Made by a program: the position numbers and the translations under genes
Shown: in pieces, positions 22,101 to 35,563 of the stretch
How the letters are laid out: the number at the start of each line of letters is the position of its first letter
How positions within the stretch are numbered: the stretch's first letter is position 1
From: Rhizophagus clarus
Taxonomy: Eukaryota; Glomeromycota; Glomeromycetes; Glomerales; Glomeraceae
Assembly (NCBI GenBank): GCA_015698045.1
Contig: BLAL01000026.1
Span: forward strand, 1 to 64,000
DNA length: 64,000 nt
Direction: 5' to 3'
The notes under the pieces: model-generated
Told to the model about the DNA's origin: nothing
The model's input: the letters and a program-made list of their open reading frames with translations, nothing else
Databases searched by the model: none

Positions 22101-24817
22101 CTCTATAACTCGGTGCTCATTCCTAAACTCGAGTACCGTATGCAAGTCACCCACCTTTCAGCATCAGATTGTTATGTCGCTACGCGATCTGTACGCTCGC
22201 TCGTTAAACATAAGGCCAACTTTTTTCTTTCTCTTCCCAACCCTATACTTTATCTTTCCCAAGCTTTGGGACTGATAAATTTATCTTCTCATCTGATACA
22301 ATGTCATGTTAATAATTTATTTTTGATGGCTAATTCTTCTACACCTTTTATTCAATGTTTATTTATTTATAGATTGATGTTGATACAGTTTAGGTTTTTG
22401 ATTCCTATTTCTCCTTTGTTGGTGGATGACTGGTCCTTATGGTCCAACATGAATATTTTTAAGTGTGATTATATCGCGTGCACTATTGCTTCCATGGTCT
22501 TTACCCCCTTCTGCTTGCAACATGCTCAATCCTCTTCAACGTTCCCGAACCTTACTCTTCCTGGCCATACTTCTTTATACTTGTGTATGAGCCCGCATGT
22601 TTTTAAAGCTTGCCTCAAGGTCCTTCGAAAACGACACCTTTATTATTTGTTGCAATTAATTGCGCCATCTGGCTCTTATCTCATTTCTTGGAATGCTTTT
22701 CGGACTGCCTATATTGCCCAACTTGAGGATAAGCGCGGCCGTTCCCTCCCTCATAAATGGTATTTGGATATCAAGCTCCATACAACTCTTTCCGGCTCCC
22801 ATGATCAGTTGTCTGATCAATATGTACGCCTCCCTTCTGCTACCTCTTCTCTTGTCTTACTTCCTGGTGCTACTACAACACAAAAGAATCGGCATTGGCT
22901 CATCACGCTTGATGACAATGGTGCTCTTCTCTTCGGCAAACAGCTTACCGTCCAACCCAAAAAAGATACTTGTGTGATCGCTCATTGGATCTCTGACTGT
23001 CTCTCTTCTCCTGGTGATGTTATTCGCCTTCGTCCGTGTCCAGGCTGTGACGCACATGTCCCGTTTCCTTCAGCTAACAAATATACTGCTGTTCAGCCCC
23101 GCTGCACCTTCAAAGTTTCTTTGTTGCGCTCTATGATTTTGCCTACCAATTGTGAACGTATTCGTCCCTCTACTTCAGAAGTTCTTTCCCCTTATACTTG
23201 GGCCAATCTTAGTATCACGGTAATTCCTTATTATCGGCGACTTAATCTTTTGCCAGATTTTTCTTCTTCTTCCCTTGTAGTTGAGGATGATCCTACTGTG
23301 GCTCCTCTTGTGGACGATCAATCTTTATTTTCTTCATCAGTTCCTCTCCCGTCAGGATCTCATTACCGCTATTATACCGATGGTTCTTTGATTAACCTCG
23401 GAACACCTGAAGTCTCGATGGGTTGGTCTTGGGTCCAGATAATTCCTGACGCTGGTTATCTTAACTCTGTTACTACATATGCGCATGGCACTATACGAAA
23501 CTGGCCTTCTTCTACCAGAGCTGAAGCTGCTGCAATTTACGCTGCTTTAAGCGTCACCCTGGCTGACTCTGCTGTTACTATCTACACGGACTCCCAAGCT
23601 GCTATTGATGGTTTGAGACTGTGTGCGTCTTCTTCATATACTAATAGTCGTCTGTTTTACAAAACTACCAACTTCGAGCTGTGGGCTTCTATTGAGCGCC
23701 TCGTTCATACCAAATGTCTTGCGGTTTCTCCCGTCAAAGTCAAAGGTCATGATGGCAATTACTGGAACGAATTTGCTGACTCTCTTGCGAATTCTGCTCA
23801 TCACTCTGATATGGCTCCTCTCTTGCCTGTGGACGCTTACACCTCTTCGCATCCCGTCCGCTTGGTGTATGACCATGTGGTTTGCGAATCCAATCCCAGG
23901 CGTCTCTTCAAGCTCCATTTCCAGGCTACCTTTTTGAAGGATCTTTTATCTCTCAAACGTTTTCAATTTGTATATAGCCTGTATGACAAAGCTGATTATG
24001 TAGTGGACTGGGAACTTACCTGGTTTACTCTCAACTTCTCCCCAGCTCATGATGCTTCCTTCCAGGCTTCTCACACCGCACGGCATTACACTTTCAAGTT
24101 TAAACTCTTCCTCGATGATTTGCCTCTCCTGGAGAAGTTAAAAGTCACCCGCTCTGATTTCTATATCGATCTTCTCACGTGCCGCTCATGTCGCGATCGC
24201 ATGGAAGACTTGATCACTTAATTCTCTGCTCTAAATGACGTTCTGTCATGCATCAAATATTGCAATCCTATCAAAATCATTTATTCTCTAAGCTTCGTGA
24301 AGCCGGTGATTTGGCTGATCTAGATCCTACACCCTTGCTCAGGAAACTCTCTTCTCTTTCTTGTTGGACCATTTCTTCCTCTAACTGGTCCTCTTACGTG
24401 CTCATCCGGGGTTGTTTACCTACCATGTTTATTGACTTATTTGTTGAATTGTCTATTCCCAGGCCGTCGGCTATGAAGGTCGTAGCTGCGATACATAACA
24501 ATTTCATCTGGAAGCTCAGAACACGCATCTGAAATCCGCGTACTTATGACAAGTGTAAATGGGAAGACGCGATGAACATTACCCTTAAATTGAAAACTTC
24601 TCCTCGGCCATCTAATTTGCCTGCCACTTCGTATGTGCCTTACTCTTCTTTACCTCCTCCGACCCATCTCGTGACTTCACGTGATTCTGAAGTTGATTGG
24701 ATCAAGAACTCGATGACTCAAGGTTTGCCATGGTATAAACATATGTCGGGTTTTATGGGTCGTCTAACGGTGCTACTTAATAACAGCTTTTGCAGGATGG
24801 GATGTCGATTTTTATAG
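19183..24817 (+). pseudogene. LINE unit C ORF2 (APE endonuclease, RT, RNase H)
   Basis: Same domains as unit B. The endonuclease and RT are open as far as a one-base loss in a G run near 21981 (TTTAGGGTAT here, TTTAGGGGTAT in A). A second one-base loss lies near 24212. Two stops follow, TGA near 24236 and TGA at 24530-24532. The endonuclease motifs NINGL, VDTHIH, CGDFNMH, SRIDYVW and SDHNP are intact apart from the family-wide Asp for Glu. Confidence 0.87.
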
Positions 24818-25189
24818 TGGGCGTGTCTTCCGTTATTATGATAGCATAGTTGCTTCTACTTTGGTTGGAATATATCAAGGGGGAAGATCTAGGAAAATTT
24901 AGTGTAATGCGATTTTTCTTTTTTAGATTAATTTTATTACTTTATTTTTACTTAGGAGACTATATAGTTTTATTTTTAGTTAGTTTTATTTTTCTTATTT
25001 TCTTTTTATGTTTATAAATTGTATCGGATAAATAATAATTAATAAAGATATTGGCTGCTATGCCGCGTTTGCCTTGAATTTAAATTCTGAACGATCTGCA
25101 CACCTTTTTCTGCTGATCACTCTGTCCATTTTTTCTCAAGACAAACTTATCATATAAACTTATAGTTTTCCTATCTAAAATATCCTCCT

Positions 25190-27301
25190 GCAACCCCCAA
25201 AACGTTGCTCGATGAGGCGGCGGTCTCCCTAATACTAATAGTAGAAGGGCCCACCGCCATAATAAAAGAAATAATAATAATAATTCTGATAACTCCAGCT
25301 CTGACAGTGAAGGCGCCGCTCAGCAAAAACGTACTAGAACTCACTCCGATAATACTATGGATGAAGACTTTGTCGCCGATACAGCGGCTGACGTTGGAGT
25401 AGACGGTCCCTCCTCTCCTCCCAAAGAAAATAATACTGCTTCAGCTTCTCTCTCCTCTCTTCCGAATAGTGCTGCAGCCTCCTCTTCTGCGCCCAACCAA
25501 GACGCGTCTAATAGCCTTAACGCGTCTATGCATACAAGAACAATGACTTCTGCATCTCCCCCTAACGCGTCGCCTAACAAGGCTACTGCTGATGACTCCC
25601 CTGTTGATCAAATACCTATTCCGTCCCCCACCTTTTCCTTTACTAAAAATGATTATCAAGCTGCGGCCGCCCCTAACTCGGCCCCTGAAACTCTAAAAAA
25701 CTTTCTTACGAATAAGGCATTAATCGATGCCGTGAACAACACCTTTTTGGAAACGTATGAGTCGTACACTGGTAAAGCGCGAATGACTGGTTCTGGAGAA
25801 TCCAAACGTCTTGTTATCCACTTCCAAACTATGGAGGCCCGTGATGCTTGTGTTGGGGCCGCTCATCAGCAGTTCCCAGATCTTGTATTCCATGCACACG
25901 ATCCTAGACAACTCCGGAGTAATGAAGATCTTCAGACCATCCAAGTCACAGACATTCCTTTCTTCCTTACTAAGGATAATATCGTATCTTACTTCAAAAA
26001 ATTTGGTAACATTGCTTCCTGTTGAGTTTACTCCAGGAAAAATGCCAAAGTTCAACAAGCCCGCATTGTTTATGATTCTGCTGAATCAATCGCCTGGTTC
26101 GATTCCCAATAGGTGGTATATTGTTTCTCAACCTGTTTACGAGTCACCCCGTGTTATTATACGTTAGATCAAAAATCTTCTCGTCGCGCATTTGTCGCTA
26201 CGCTCACCCAATTGCCTCCCAATACCAAAGATATTGACTTAGCTCCCCTCATCAGAGAACTTGGTGCTAAAGCAGTCAACGTCCCTTTATCTCTTAATTC
26301 CTATAAGCCCAAACGATGGGCATACATCACCTTTCCCTCTCAAGAACTTATGGATGCTGCCATGGAACAGCTCATTGGATATCAAGATCATACTCTACAG
26401 TGGAATCTCCCTGACGACACCAACAAACTCTGCCATCGTTGTGGCAAATTAGGATGTGCTCCCAACCAATGCCCACTCCGCCAACAACGGGGCAGAACCT
26501 GTGATCGGAACCCTGTGGCTGCACTCAAAGAACGGTTTCATGTTGGACAGTCCTCTCGGCCCAAAGCTAACTCGCGCTCACGTTCTCGCTCGCGCTCTCG
26601 CTCTAAGGGCCCAGACACCTCTCAATCCTCCCAGCACCAGCACTCTTCTTCCGCCAAGCCCAAAACTACCGTCCCCAATAATCACAGTCGCTCTAAATCT
26701 AATGATAAACGCGACCGTTCAGTCTCGTTCTCCTCTGCACTATGCACTCCCCTTAATCTTCAACGCGCTCACAGCCCCCTTCCTTGTCCCCACAGGAAGC
26801 CAGTGAAATTTTAACCTTGCTAAAGGCTCTGCAGCAAGATATGGCTGACGTACGCGATCGCATTACTGCTCTTGAACTCAACGACCAACGAATGACTCGT
26901 ATCGAACGGCATATTGGTTTGCACCCTCTGCCCTCTGTTTCACCCAGCACTACACAACCTTCTAGCATGGTCATCGATCTCCCCGATGTCCCTAACCTTC
27001 CTTGGTTAAAAATTCTCTTAACGGCACGCCACCTTCACATCCTCTCAACCCCCTTTTGCCTGATTTTGTCTCTTCGCCACCTCCTGTAGTTCCTGCTCGC
27101 AATCCATCTTCGGCTGTTGGTACTTCTGCTTCTACCATCCCTTTCTCGCAACAAGCTAGCGCCAAAATCCAGGCTATTAATGAAAAGCATTCAGCCATTG
27201 AAAGTAAAATGGACATGCTTATGGCCTCCATTGGTGGCTTTATTGGATCAATCAATACCTCTTCTACCTCAAACTCGGCTAATACAGCCAGTTCCAATTA
27301 A
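25190..27301 (+). pseudogene. LINE unit D ORF1 (RNA-binding protein)
   Basis: The start codon region seen in B and C is lost (the ATGCCTAATAAC context reads CAACCCCCAAAAC). The same domains can be followed: acidic region, two RRM-like folds, four-Cys knuckle (CHRCGKLGCAPNQC), Arg/Ser repeats and C-terminal helix. There are stops at 26023-26025 (TGA) and near 26110 (TAG), and two frameshifts in the last 500 bases. Confidence 0.8.
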
Positions 27302-30300
27302 ACTCTTTCCCCACTTTCTTTTCCCCGTCTGATATATCATTGTGCTTTAATGACGGACAATAACTTTAATTATGACTCCTTCGTTCGCAATCCTCCCAAC
27401 CCCATAGATATAGAAAATCTCTCATTACAGGATTCTTTATTTTCTTCTAGTAGTATATCCCCTCTTCCCCCCAACTCCTTTAATATATTTTCACTTAATA
27501 TTAATGGTCTTAAAACGCACTCTCAGAACAAAATTGAACAATTGAAAAACCTTTTTTCCCTCAAACATATATCCTTTGGTGGTGTCGTCGACACCCATTT
27601 ACACCCGAAACAAATGAATTTTTTATCAAAATGCCTCTCTGATTATACTGTTTTTTCTTCCTCTTTAGACACCTCACAGCACGTACGCTCTTCTGGCGGT
27701 GTTTCATTATTCATCAATAATTCTTTGGCACCTCATGTCCATACTTACACTTCTCATTCATCACGACTGCTTTCTGTTGACCTGTATTTCAAAGGCAACA
27801 TTAAGCTGCGTATTTTTGTAGTTTATATACCCCCTACCTCGGATCAAGCCTTGCGCGACTCCACTATAGACTTGCTCATTCATGCCCTCTCAGACACTAA
27901 GCGATTAGGCTTTCACCATGCTATCTGTGGGGATTTCAATATGCATCTAGATCAATTTTACCCCATATTTTTTAACCAACCCCAAATTGCCTCCAAACGT
28001 ATCCACAGACTCTTTAATTTCCTTTTGAGCAGTGGTTATGTGGATTTTACTCCCATCAATTCCTCTGATTCTTTAGGCACTTTTCATCGTGCCGATATTA
28101 TTACTCGCATAGACTATATTTGGTCGTGCCCTCTTTTAAAATCCTTTTTGCTTACTTCTAACATTTCTGATGCCTGTGACAGATCTTTGTCTGATCACAA
28201 CCCTGTCATCACTTATTTTGACTCCTCCCTCCTACGCTCTTCTATCAAATTGGCTCATGCTCGTCAGCTTAAACAACGCACATGCCGTATTTTTCTTTTG
28301 GACTCTGTTTCTCCAGCTCTGTGGGATGACTTTTCGGCTCATATAGATACTGCTTGTAATGTATCCCCCACTTCCTTTGCCTCTTGGCATATCAACCGGA
28401 TGTGCGAATACTTGCACTCCTCTATCATCGCTGGAGCCACTGCCGTTTTACCCTCACGCACGATTGGAAATGATCATACCCCGAAACTTCCTAAGGATTT
28501 GGAAACTCTTATACAACACTATCGTTTCCTTAATCGGGTTCTTCATTCTATTAGACTTTTGAAAAAATATCCGCAATCTTTTTCTTCTTCACATGACCGT
28601 AAATGGTCTATCTACCTTATTCGTTTGGGAAATATATTTCGCCTTTATAAATCTTATTTTTCTCCCATTCCCGTCTTACCCGCTACCTTATCTTCCTGTC
28701 GGGCAGACAATTTCAAACATATTTTTGACATTTTATCTAATTCCTCGTCTTTATTAAGAGGTTTACATCTTCTGAAAGAAAAAGAATATCAAGACCTCTT
28801 TATCAAATCTCACATTGAGAAGCGTGACCTCAATTTTGACACTGACATTTCCTCTTTCATCAATTCAGCGCTCTCTCGTTCCCGTCGAAGGATCGTGTTA
28901 GACTGGGTTTTTATCGACCATCCTACTGCTCCTCGCCTGCTGACTGATCCACTGGATATTTCTGATGCTGTGGTTAATCATTTCCAGCACGCGGTTCTGG
29001 TTAAGTCTACCCCTCCTTCGCATATCTTCGCATTACCAGATAGATGGCGATCTGAGTATTCACCCTTGGATTCAGTTTCGCCTGAGATCTATGATTCTCT
29101 CCTATCTCCCTTTTCCATGGACAAATGGTTAAGCGCAATTTCTTCTATGCCCAATGGCAAAGCTCCAGGTCCCTCCATGATTACTTATGAAATGCTTAAA
29201 CACCTTGGCCCTGTTGCTAACAATCTACTTTTAATTCTGATACGTAAATGTTTTGCTTCCGCTGACATTCCTAATCTATGGCGTCAAGCTATGGTTTTTC
29301 CCATTCCTAAGCCACACGATTGGCGATGCCAATTACAAAATACTCAGCCCATCACGCTTTTGGAAGTTATCCAAAAATCATTTGTCAAGCTCTTTTACAA
29401 CCGCTTATCTTCCATCCTTGCTGCTCATAATGTTCTCACTGGTGGTAATTTCGCTGGCCTACCTGGAGGAACTTGCCGTGATCCTATTATAACTTTAGAA
29501 TCTATTATTCACGATGCTAGTTGTACCGATTCCCCTTTGTGGATCCTCTCTCAAGATATTTCTAAAGCGTTTGACTCTGTTCATCTTACTATGTTGAAAT
29601 TCGCGTTGGAACATATTCGCTTGCCTGCTTCTTCCATCAAACTTATTTTGTCACTTTTTATGAATCGATCAAATCGAGTTTTTACTGCTCATGGTGATAC
29701 TCCTTCTTACCAGGTCCGCATTGGTATTGACCAAGGCGAGGTGATTTCTCCGCTCCTCTGGGTCATATATATCGATCCCCTCTTGTCTGTATTAAAGAAA
29801 GAGATGCTGGATCCTTATATTTTGCGATCTCCATCACTTCTTTCAACGCCTCCTAATGAGCCATCCACCCTTTCGATTAACAATTTGGTCTTTATGGATG
29901 ATTCTACCCTGATCTCTTCGTCCAAAGCTGGTTTGGAACATATGCTATTTATCACGGAAGAATTTTATGCACTAAACAACACTTCTGCCAATCATCACAA
30001 ATACGTCTTGATCTCAAATTCTCTACCCCTAACTACCACTTCTGATATCTCCCCCGTGGAGTTTAATTTATCTTTATCCCCTTTAAATAGGATCTCTTCT
30101 ATTTCAGTCACCCCCATCTCTATTACTTCTTCTTTTCGGTTTTTAGGGGTCTGGTTCAGTATTAAAGGCTCTAGGGATTTTGTCAAAAAACAAATTGCTT
30201 ATGAATGCAATTCCTTCGCCGCTACTCTTCGCCCGGCTAAACTCATGGCCAAGCAGGTCGTTCACCTTTACAATACGGTGCTCATCCCTAAGTTGAAATA

Positions 30301-32059
30301 CCGTATGCAAGTCATACATCTTTCGGATAAGGACTGTTATATTGCTACAAGACTTGTCTGCTCGCTGGTTAAGCAGAAGGCTAACTTTTCTCGAGCTCTT
30401 CCCAATCCTATTTTATATCTTTCCCAAGCTTTGGGATTGATTAATTTGTCTTCTCATTTGATTCAGTGTCATGTTAATAATTTGTTTTTAATGGCTAATT
30501 CTTCTACTTCTCTTATTCAACGTTTATTTGTTTATAAATTAATGTTGATTCAATTTCAATTTTTGATTCCTATTTCTCCTTTGATGGTGGATGATTGGTC
30601 TATATGGTCCAATATGAATGCCTTTAAATGTGATTATATCGCTTGCACTCTTGCTTCCATGGTATCCACCCCCTTCCGACTGCAACATGCTAATTCCACT
30701 TCACTATGTCCGGACCTTACTCTACCTGGCTCTACTCCTCTGTATACATGTATGAGCCCTAAAACATTCAAGACTTGTCTTAAGGTTCTCCGAAGACGTC
30801 ATCTGTATTATCTCTCGCAATTGATCACGCCCACTGGCACTCATCTTGTTTCCTGAACTGCCTACCAGACTGCTTATATCGCTTTATTGGCTGACAAGCG
30901 TGGTCGTTCTCTCCCGCATAAGTGGTACTTGGATATTCAGGCCACTACCACCATTCCTGACTCGCATGATCGTTTATACGATCGCTACGTGTGTTCTCCC
31001 ACAGAAGTTCCTGTTGTTTCTTTAGCTCCTGGTGTTACTACTAATCAGAAGAATAGGCGTTGGCTTATTACACTAAATGGCAATGCTGCTCCTCTTTTTG
31101 GCAAGCAGCTTACTGTTCAACCCAAGAAAGACACTTGTATAATTTTTCATTGGACATCTGATTGTCTTTCCTCTCCTGGGGATGTTATCTGTCTTCACCC
31201 ATGCCCGGGTTGTGATGCTCATGTTCCCCTCCCTGCTGCCAATAAATAAACCGCTGTTGAACCTAGGTGTACTTTTACGGTCTCCCTTTCAAGGTCCTTG
31301 ATTCTCCCTACCAATTGTGATCGCATCCGACAAACTACTACAGATGTGGTTTCTCCTTATTCCTGGGCTGACCTTTGTAGCACGGTGATTTCATATTACA
31401 ATCGTCTATCTATTCCTCCTGATCCTTTTTTCTCCATTCCAGTGGTTGATGGTCATTCAACAAGGCCCACACTCTTGCGCAATACGCCTGAACTCCCTTC
31501 TCCTGTCGTTCTTCCAGCAGGTTCTCATTACCGGTATTATACCGATGGTTCTCTTATTAACCTTGGAACACCTGATGTTTCGATGGGTTGGTCTTGGGTC
31601 CAAATCATTCACGATGCTGGATATTTGAACTCCGTTACTGCTTATGCACATGGCACTATCCGATGTTGGCCTTCTTCCACTAGAGCTGAAATCGCTGCAA
31701 TTTATGCCGCTCTAAGCGTCACTCCTGAAGATTCTGTTGTTTCTTTATACACGGATTCTTAAGCCGCTATTGATGGTTTGCGTTTTTGCGCTTCCTTTAC
31801 CTATACTAACAGTCGCTTCTATTACAAAACTACCAATTTTGAACTGTGGGCTTCTATAGAATGTTGCATTCGCGAGAAACGGCTGTCTGTTCTTCCCGTC
31901 AAAGTCAAAGGTCACGATGGCAATTATTGGAATGATTTTGCCAACTCTCTTGCTAACTCTGCGCATCAGTCAGATGATGCTTTTCCCCTTCCTGAGGCCG
32001 TCACCACCTCTTCGCATAATGTCCGCTTGGTTTACGATGATATTATTTGTGAATCCAAT

Positions 32060-32067
32060 CCTAGGCG
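32060..32067. repeat. 8-bp target-site duplication, left
   Basis: CCTAGGCG directly before the hAT. The same eight bases follow the element at 36832-36839, and units A-C have a single related copy (CCCAGGCG, CCTAGACG) at the same place in ORF2. An 8-bp duplication is the hallmark of hAT insertion. Confidence 0.95.
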
Positions 32068-32084
32068 TAAGGTTGCTTGCCGAA

Positions 32085-32240
32085 ACTAGTGAGTTTCGGC
32101 ATGCCGAAACTGCCGAAACTGGCGAAACTAGGTTTCGGCAAGCAGCCAAAAATGCCGAAATGCCGAAACTGCCGAAACTGCCGAAATGCCGAAACAGTTT
32201 CGGCATTTTGGCATAGTTTCGGCATAATATATATTAATAC
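32085..32240. repeat. hAT left subterminal repeats
   Basis: About a dozen copies of GCCGAAAC or its reverse complement GTTTCGGC, many as direct runs of the nine-base word TGCCGAAAC. hAT transposases bind clustered subterminal motifs of this kind. The word is part of the terminal repeat itself, which supports a binding-site role. Confidence 0.8.
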
Positions 32241-32594
32241 TTTAATATAGTTTCGGCATAGTTTCATTTTTCTAATAATGTAATTAGTGTAACAAAATAA
32301 AATTCAGCCACCACATGACACACAACCAATCATATCTGACGGTCATTCAGGAAATGATCTGACATCATTAATATCAAAGATAATCAGTTACTTTTCGTCC
32401 TTTAACTCCTTTAACTCCTTTTTTTATTTATCATTTTACTGTTATAATCCCCAACTGTTACGGCTATACCTTGAAATTTGAACCAAATCATATGATTATC
32501 TGTTATGGATTTTTTAAATTACTTCGTGTTTGCCTTGCATTACTTTTTTTACTTAAACACGTACAAAATAAAAAAACTTTATACACATTTCAAT

Positions 32595-34885
32595 ATGACC
32601 AGCACTTTAGACTTAGAAAAAAATAAAAATAAAGGTGGTAGGCCTCCCAGCTCTACCTGGGAGGATGCTATTAGAGGAAATCCCGTTGGTTCAGGAAAAT
32701 ATCATGCCACTTGTAAATATTGTAATTTTTCATGGTCACGAGGTGATATATCAAAACTTGAAGAGCACTTTGCGAACCACTGCTCGGAAGCTCCAGGACC
32801 CATTGTTAGAAAATATTTGAATAAAATATTAGAGCGTGAAGATAAAGTTAATAAAAAAGAAAAATTGTTGGGAGTAATCAGTTAAATATTACAGACTACC
32901 ATGATTCCACAAAAATTCCTGATGGTAGAGTAACTAGGATTAATCGTGCCTTGGCTAAATTTTTCGTTGCATGTGGTATTTCATTCCGGATAGTCGAGCA
33001 CCCTTTTTTTATTAACTTTGTAAAGGAGCTTAATTCTTCGTATGAGCTGCCAACCAGAGAATTTTTGTCAGATCAGTTACTTGAGCGGGAATTATCAATG
33101 GTGAACTCAACTGTCACATCCGTCATTGAAAATGGAGCTAATTTGACTTTAGGTTTTTGATACTTTTTTTATACTTTTTTAAAACAATATTCTTAATGTG
33201 TTTTTAAGTAATAATATTAATATTAATATAATTTAGCGTTCGATGGTTGGACGTCCTCCACTCATCGTTCTATATGGAATTTTGTTATTATGACTCCGTC
33301 GAGAGAAGAGTATTTGTATAAACTTCAAGATTTGTCAGAACATTCGCATACAGGTAATTACGTAGCCGAAGTGATTGGAGAAATAATTGAAAGGATCGGC
33401 CCGAATAAAATATCAGCTATTGTGTCCGATAATGCCTCAAACGTTCGGAATGCACGCAAAATTATTGAAGAGAAATACCCTAACATCGAAAACGTACGAT
33501 GTATAGCACATGCGGTCAATCTTATCGCGTGTGATATACTTAAAGAAAGTTTTGGAGATCGTTTATTACGAAAAGTTAATACATTAGCTTCATTTTTTAA
33601 AAATTCCCATCAAGCTGGAGCCAAACTCACACAACTCATCAAAGAGAATAGTATTCATGGAGGAGGCATTAAGTTATATTGTAAGACGCGATGGACAACG
33701 GCTAGCGAATCAGTAGATTCGGTAATTAGGTTGGAACCAGTACTAGAACAAATTATTACTAATGAAAGTAATTTGTTGAACGATAAGGTCAAACGTGTTA
33801 TCCAAACACGGAATTTTTTTTCCGATTTACGAATTCTTTCATTCGTTTTAAATCCATTGAGAAAAGCCGTCTTGGCTTTAGAATCAAGATCAGCGACGCT
33901 TGGAGATTGTTTTTTAAGTTTGATAAGACTATCAGCAGTTTTGAAACAATTACCCAAATCATTTAATCAAAACTTCCGTAACCATTGTTTCAACGTGATG
34001 AACGAAAGATTCAAAGAGTTCGATGATGACAAATATATAACCTGCTTTTTCCTAGATCCCCAATTTAGGAGTAAGCCTCTCACAGCCAAAGCTTATTCAA
34101 GGATCGTGAGGTGCGCTACTACAATTGGTAAAAGGTTAGGATTTGATCTTAAAGAATCCAGGGCTCTATGCGAGCAAATTAAGGACTACCGTGATAATAA
34201 ACCACCCTTTGATCTTGATGAATCTTGTTCTCTAGACGATCCTCTAAATTGGTGGAATTTGATCGATACTGACCCTCGACCGAACAGCCTCCCAAGAGTC
34301 GCTCGCCATCTATTAGCGATTTGTCCAAATTCCGCAAGTTGCGAACGAGGATTCTCAACACTTGGCTGGCTATTTAATGATCGGCGTTTAAATTTGAATA
34401 TAAGTCGACTAGAATCCATGGCTAAAATGATCATGCATTGGAAGTCCAATGCTAAGAAAGAGCTTGGTTTTTATGGTATAGAAAAAAATGATACTCGTAT
34501 TAGCGAAACTGAAATGAACATTCGAATTGCAGAGGCTCTGGCAGAAACTAATGATGATGATGATGAATGTGATGTTTTATCAAATGAAAGTTTACCTAAT
34601 CAAATTACAGTTCCTTCAGATAATTGTGTTGTCCTAATAGAACATGTATGGATCGATAAATTTGTTGATTTGTCACACAAATTAATAATTGAAGAAATTG
34701 GAGAGATCCCGGACGACATTTTAGATGAATCTGAAGAAGAATACGAAAAAATTAATACAGATGATGGCAATGATGATGAGCAAGAAAGCGAACAAGAAAG
34801 CGATGGGGGAGGAAATTTTGATTATAATGTAGAGGATTTATTGAATGAATTCATCGATGTAGATGATGTAGATGAAGAAGAATAA
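32595..34885 (+). pseudogene. hAT transposase, two exons, one frameshift
   Basis: Cut-and-paste transposase of roughly 735 residues. An N-terminal BED zinc finger (CKYC ... HFANHC) leads into a helical linker. The RNase H-like core is marked by FDGWTS across the splice, IVSDNASNV and RCIAHAVNL, and the C-terminal hAT dimerisation region contains SASCERGFSTLG and NDRRLNLN. A long acidic tail ends the protein. An 84-nt GT-AG intron lies at 33153-33236; joining across it restores LAFDGW. A single-base frameshift near 32874 separates the BED exon from the frame reading NQLNITDYHDS. The start is the ATG at 32595. Confidence 0.88.
33153..33236 (+). other. Intron of the hAT transposase
   Basis: 84 nt from GTTTTTGA to AATTTAG. 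The flanking exons join as ACT TTA G|CG TTC GAT, giving TLAFD, the conserved core motif of hAT transposases. Confidence 0.85.
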
Positions 34886-34979
34886 TTTTTTCTTTATTTT
34901 TAGGAAATCATTATAACAATAATTCTTTTATTAATAAAGTAAATTTGTAAATAAGTTTATAATTATATTGATTTATTTA

Positions 34980-35260
34980 AGAGTTTAAATTAAAAAATTT
35001 TTGTGTGACGAAATTTAAACAACACCGACGTGATGCAAACGAACTCTTTCGATCTTGTTCAATTTGTGTTCGATTTGTGTTTGATTTGTGCTGATAATTC
35101 TGGTAAAATTTCGCTCGTTTTAGCCAAATTTTGTTAAATTTGTGTTGATTCGTGTTCAATGTGTGCTCTAAAGAAAGAGAAAGAAGTTAACAATTAAATT
35201 TTATCACACAGGGATGATGATTAGTAATTTTATATCGGTATTTGTTTAACGATGCAAGAT
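34980..35260. repeat. AACACAAATT-type repeat, copy 1 (inside the hAT)
   Basis: A run of TTTGTGTTCAATTTGTGTT-like words followed by TGATAATTCTGGTAAAATTT and TTAGCCAAATTTTGTTAAATT. The same block occurs in inverted orientation at about 38640-38790 and again at about 44960-45130, at the tips of the foldback element. It lies upstream of the Myb/SANT-like gene here as it does at 38 kb. Confidence 0.7.
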
Positions 35261-35563
35261 GACTTTTTTATACAAATCACATTGTATGTATTATGCACTG
35301 ATTTTTTTATTTTTTTTTAAGGGATGTACAAAATATTCCGATTTTTTTTTAAAAAAAATGATTTTTTTTTAAGAACAAAGAGAATAAACAAAGATTTATT
35401 ATTTTAAGGATGATATTTAAATTTAATGATGCAAACTAATAAATCAGTATTTTGAAGAAAGGGAACAAAAAGGAATTGTCCAAATTTTATTTATAAAAGG
35501 ATATTTTACGATTTACTCATCTCATTCTTTTTGCGTTTTTCCTCACATCTTAATTTTGTAAAT

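Larger units (their letters stand above)
16912..25087 (+). mobile_element. LINE unit C, full length
   Basis: 8176 bases with the same architecture as unit B. The 5' end begins TCTGCGCTCC directly after the 3' end of B. In ORF2 it is visibly closer to unit A than to neighbouring B, while its ORF1 is close to that of B. Confidence 0.9.

Noticed and set aside
32860-32895. A second short intron in the hAT transposase
   Set aside because: The coding similarity continues through the region in another frame (NQLNITDYHDS), so a one-base frameshift explains it better than an intron of about 20 or 60 bases.
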